In this document: in pieces, positions 30,418-32,358 of the stretch
Layout: each line of letters opens with the position of its first letter
Position numbering within the stretch: position 1 is the stretch's first letter
IMG/VR virus record: IMGVR_UViG_3300027963_000208
Location: 1 to 32,358 of that record
DNA from: a virus
Length of the DNA: 32,358 bases
Reading direction: 5' to 3' (one strand)
The notes under the pieces: generated by a model
What the model was told of the DNA's origin: nothing
What the model saw: only the letters and a program-made list of their open reading frames with translations
Databases searched by the model: none
Made by a program: the position numbers and the translations under genes

Positions 30418-30834
30418 TTGCTGAATCGCAGTATCAACGAAGTTGAGGGAGCATTCGAAGAATGGTTGGAGTCTTTGTCTCCGGAGGAGACTGCCGAGTT
30501 CTTCGAAATGGTTGCTCGTGATCTTGATAGCATCGAAGATGCTAAGGGTGTTCAGATCGTCGAAGACGATGAATGTGTTGCTCCGAAGGAGGAGATTGTG
30601 GAACCGAAGGTTGCTGTGAAGAAGACGAAGTGCCGCTGCTGTGGCTTTGCCAAGAAGCATTACCGAGTGAATGCCGAAGGCATTTGCAAAGTTTGCTACG
30701 TTGCGTTGGCTACGTCGGATAGTAACTCTGTTACTATCGTTGGTCGGCAGGGCAAGAAGGGTCACAACACTGTAAGTGTTGTAGTCGGTGGGACTCGTGT
30801 GAAAGTCTCTCGTAAGGTACGGCTTGACTCGTAG
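30418..30834 (+). CDS. Early zinc-finger-like protein carrying DNA triloop palindromes (138 aa)
   Basis: TTG start, seven bases after AAGGGGA. Residues 1-60 are acidic and helical (EWLESLSPEETAEFFEMVAR). A Cys cluster at 72, 74, 75, 90 and 93 (KCRCCGFAKK, GICKVC) looks like a treble-clef-like or zinc-ribbon finger. The C-terminus is basic (TRVKVSRKVRLDS), suited to nucleic acid binding. Eleven short palindromes run through the gene, most with the loop as a whole codon. As the first rightward gene after the control region it may be a regulator, but no family is recognised. Confidence 0.8.
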   Translation: MLNRSINEVEGAFEEWLESLSPEETAEFFEMVARDLDSIEDAKGVQIVEDDECVAPKEEIVEPKVAVKKTKCRCCGFAKKHYRVNAEGICKVCYVALATSDSNSVTIVGRQGKKGHNTVSVVVGGTRVKVSRKVRLDS

Positions 30835-31013
30835 AGTAAAGTGTGCTATGATGGTTGAGAATCAACGAAGGAGTGTATATGCGTAAGCGAGAAGTCATCG
30901 TAGATGGTGAGGTCAAAGTGTTTCGTGTCAAGCGTTTGAGTGATAGGCATTCTACGAATGTGGCTGCCAAGTTTGCTAGTCGGGGTCGTGGTTATGCGAA
31001 GAAGCCGAAGGCT
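30434..31013. repeat. Triloop palindromes continuing through the early genes
   Basis: Within the coding region: 30434-30446 (GAA), 30452-30464 (GAA), 30477-30491 (GGA), 30528-30544 (GAA), 30556-30570 (GAA), 30581-30591 (GAA), 30602-30612 (GAA), 30642-30652 (TTT), 30670-30684 (GAA), 30718-30738 (9-bp arms, TCT) and 30764-30782 (8-bp arms, GTA). Further on: 30854-30866 (GAA), 30896-30906 (GTA), 30948-30960 (TAC) and 31003-31013 (GAA). Those with 4-5 bp arms could individually be chance; the 6-9 bp ones are not expected at this density. Confidence 0.8.
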
Positions 31014-31103
31014 CATGTGACTGATATTGTGAGTCCTCTTGGTTTGCGTAGTGATAGTCGGCATGGCGATGATCGTCTTGCTCGTGATAAGGAGTGTGCG
31101 TAA
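30879..31103 (+). CDS. Small basic early protein (74 aa)
   Basis: ATG at 30879 has AAGGAG seven bases upstream; the frame could extend to 30855 but the SD fixes the later start. The protein is rich in Arg, Lys and His (MRKREVIVDGEVKVFRVKRL, then RGRGYAKKPKAH), so nucleic acid binding is plausible. No family recognised. Its stop overlaps the next start (TAATG). Confidence 0.72.
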   Translation: MRKREVIVDGEVKVFRVKRLSDRHSTNVAAKFASRGRGYAKKPKAHVTDIVSPLGLRSDSRHGDDRLARDKECA

Positions 31104-31303
31104 TGGCTAAAATTTGTAGTATTTATGGTGATTATATGGTGATGGATCCTGATTGTGGGTTATATGAAGTGTGGTATGTTAATCCTCACGATGATAATGA
31201 TGAGTTTGTGAGTGAGTGGGAGTCTTTGCATGATGCTGAGTGGCATGCTTTGTGTCATCACAATGCTGACGTTGCTTTGCAACAGGCTCAGGTGCGTAGG
31301 TAG
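31103..31303 (+). CDS. Small acidic early protein (66 aa)
   Basis: ATG at 31103 overlaps the previous stop by one base, with AAGGAG upstream. The sequence is acidic and aromatic (YMVMDPDCGLYEVWYVNPHD, then SEWESLHDAEWHALCHHNAD). Small acidic early proteins of phages often mimic DNA or inhibit host enzymes, but nothing here identifies a target. An upstream GTG in frame (31094) is less likely. Confidence 0.72.
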   Translation: MAKICSIYGDYMVMDPDCGLYEVWYVNPHDDNDEFVSEWESLHDAEWHALCHHNADVALQQAQVRR

Positions 31304-31354
31304 GATCAATTCTAAGGGGTCTACAGAGGCTCCTAAGACGTTTGTGTGTGTCAC

Positions 31355-31380
31355 ATAGGCTACCCCATATGGGTACCTAT
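31355..31380 (+). promoter_or_regulatory. Stem-loop in the 31304-31405 gap
   Basis: ATAGG and TACCC pair with GGGTA and CCTAT around a CATAT loop, with one bulged C at 31360. No T tract follows, so it is not a classical terminator. It precedes the gene at 31406 by 25 bases and may be a processing or stabilising element. Nothing else is seen in the gap. Confidence 0.55.
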
Positions 31381-31405
31381 AATCTCCCCCTGAAAGGGCT
31401 GTAGA

Positions 31406-31612
31406 ATGAGCGAAGATATGACGTATATTATTGAGTGGAATGATGATGTGCTTAGCAATGCTGATTATTGGGCATTGGAATCCTACGAATATGTAGCACA
31501 AGAGGCTGGATTCGTAGAGGATCTCATGGATTATGTGCAAGGCATGGGTTACGATTGGAGTGATGTAGCGCATGTGCAAGAAGTCAATTCGGCAACGGTA
31601 TATACTCTCTAA
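31406..31612 (+). CDS. Small acidic early protein (68 aa)
   Basis: Reads MSEDMTYIIEWNDDVLSNAD and continues acidic and aromatic to VYTL. GAAAGGG lies eight bases before the ATG. Its last codons and TAA stop form the left base of the second long hairpin (31605-31652), so gene end and regulatory stem overlap. No family recognised. It shares style, not clear homology, with the 66-residue protein upstream. Confidence 0.72.
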   Translation: MSEDMTYIIEWNDDVLSNADYWALESYEYVAQEAGFVEDLMDYVQGMGYDWSDVAHVQEVNSATVYTL

Positions 31613-31652
31613 TAATTACTCTGAACGAAGTGAAGAGTAATTATATAGAGAG
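31605..31652 (+). promoter_or_regulatory. Long hairpin, copy 2, before the ArdC-like gene
   Basis: Same 48-base design as the copy at 30353: identical TATATA prefix, CTCTCTA/TAGAGAG base stem, single bulged A at 31645, identical apex GAACGAAGTGA and identical ATAAAGGGGA suffix. The 11-bp upper stem is different (ATAATTACTCT), with six of eleven positions changed and all pairs kept. This covariation between two loci shows the structure, not the sequence, is selected. Confidence 0.9.
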
Positions 31653-31667
31653 ATAAAGGGGAACAAA

Positions 31668-32358
31668 ATGAAGAAGAAGTTTGACATTGCAGAGGTTCAC
31701 GCTGAGATTACCGAAGGGCTGATTGCCTTGATGGAATCTGGTGTGGCACCATGGTCTAAGCCGTGGATTGTTCGTGGTAGGGATGATGCTATGATGCCTC
31801 GTAATGGTATTAGTAATCGTGTATACACAGGGTTTAATAGCATGTACCTGTCGTTTCTCGTTGAGCAGAATGGTTGGAATGATCCACGATTCTACACGAT
31901 GAATAGCCTAGGTGAGGGTATGCAGGTGAAGAAGGGTAGCAAGTCTACGATGGTGATCTATAATAAGGCTACTAAGCGTGACGTTGAGGATGAGGCTACG
32001 GGTGAGGTTGAGACTAAGACTTCGTGGTTTCAGCGCTACTACAGGGTTTTTAATGGCTCGCAGATTGATGGTCTTGATACCTTCGAGTTGCCTGAGGTAG
32101 AGGTTGATGGTTATGATCATGAGCATGATGAGTATGGTGAGGCACAGTTGATTACGGCTGAGTGGTGTGATACGCTGAAGCATGGTTTGATTCATGGTGG
32201 TGATCATGCATTCTACACTCCACAATTGGATGGTATTACAATGCCTGATCTTGACCAGTTTAAGACGCTAGAAGATTACTACCACACCCTGTTCCACGAG
32301 ATTGCACATAGTACGGGGCATGAGTCTCGCACTAACCGGCTTGATCTTGGTACGTTTG
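31668..32358 (+). CDS. ArdC-like anti-restriction protein, 3' end outside window
   Basis: Probably protects incoming DNA from host restriction and may bind single-stranded DNA. The first 230 residues are present and open to the window end. Residues 1-110 match the N-terminal ArdC/ssDNA-binding style (LIALMESGVAPWSKPW, PRNGISNRVYTGFNSMYL, QVKKGSKSTMVIY), followed by an acidic spacer and a metallopeptidase domain with LFHEIAHSTGHESRTNRL, where His210, Glu211 and His214 make HExxH. ATG follows AAGGGGA and sits behind long-hairpin copy 2. Such genes are common early genes of phages and plasmids. Confidence 0.9.
   Translation, partial: MKKKFDIAEVHAEITEGLIALMESGVAPWSKPWIVRGRDDAMMPRNGISNRVYTGFNSMYLSFLVEQNGWNDPRFYTMNSLGEGMQVKKGSKSTMVIYNKATKRDVEDEATGEVETKTSWFQRYYRVFNGSQIDGLDTFELPEVEVDGYDHEHDEYGEAQLITAEWCDTLKHGLIHGGDHAFYTPQLDGITMPDLDQFKTLEDYYHTLFHEIAHSTGHESRTNRLDLGTF

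Overview
The window is a piece of a double-stranded DNA tailed bacteriophage genome (or closely related provirus). Nearly everything is phage: large terminase, portal, a probable scaffold, major capsid protein, a short-tail-type adaptor and nozzle pair, several fibre/adhesin genes, large internal virion-type proteins and a holin, flanked by a class II ribonucleotide reductase and an ArdC-like anti-restriction gene. The adaptor/nozzle pair and the very large virion protein, with no visible tape measure, tail sheath or tail tube, suggest a podovirus-like particle. The holin resembles the r1t type of phages of Gram-positive bacteria, so an actinobacterial or other Gram-positive host is possible; this is a weak inference. 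No integrase, repressor, tRNA or CRISPR array was seen.

Layout. (1) 1-1572, plus strand: 3' part of nrdJ. (2) 1641-1667: a strong hairpin with a T-run on the minus side, ending the late operon. (3) 1684-29704, minus strand: one almost gapless late operon of about 29 genes, transcribed right to left. Its order is fibre, glycine-rich adhesin, zinc-ribbon mini-protein, terminase, two small genes, portal, HTH (TerS-like) protein, scaffold, capsid, a cluster of tiny coupled genes, adaptor, nozzle, collagen-like and glycine-rich fibres, Cys-rich mini-protein, glycosyltransferase, small virion genes, a 1,969-residue virion protein, coiled-coil/TM lysis accessory, holin, and three unknown genes. (4) 29705-30417: a divergent control region packed with different palindromes. 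(5) 30418-32358, plus strand: small early genes and a 3'-truncated ArdC-like gene.

Most striking signal. Between 29900 and 30334 there are 14 consecutive, mutually different inverted repeats. Eleven have perfect 6-10 bp arms around exactly three bases, and all eleven are closed by C-G. Read on the purine strand the loops are GAA, GTA, GGA, AAA or AGA. C(GNA)G triloops are known to make exceptionally stable DNA mini-hairpins, and phage N4 uses such hairpins as promoters for its virion RNA polymerase. The same architecture continues inside the first early gene, where most loops are whole in-frame codons flanked by reverse-complementary codons. Two 48-nt long hairpins, at 30353 and 31605, share loop, base stem and a bulged A but differ at six upper-stem positions with full compensation. 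Each sits directly before an identical ribosome-binding segment.

Other points. The coding strand is G/T-rich almost everywhere, with local patches of opposite composition in nrdJ, the nozzle and the terminase; the terminase patch ends at a GC-rich triloop palindrome. A glycine-rich fibre carries a 22-cysteine insert. Starts were chosen from Shine-Dalgarno (SD) spacing and overlaps, which shortened several reading frames and exposed tiny genes.
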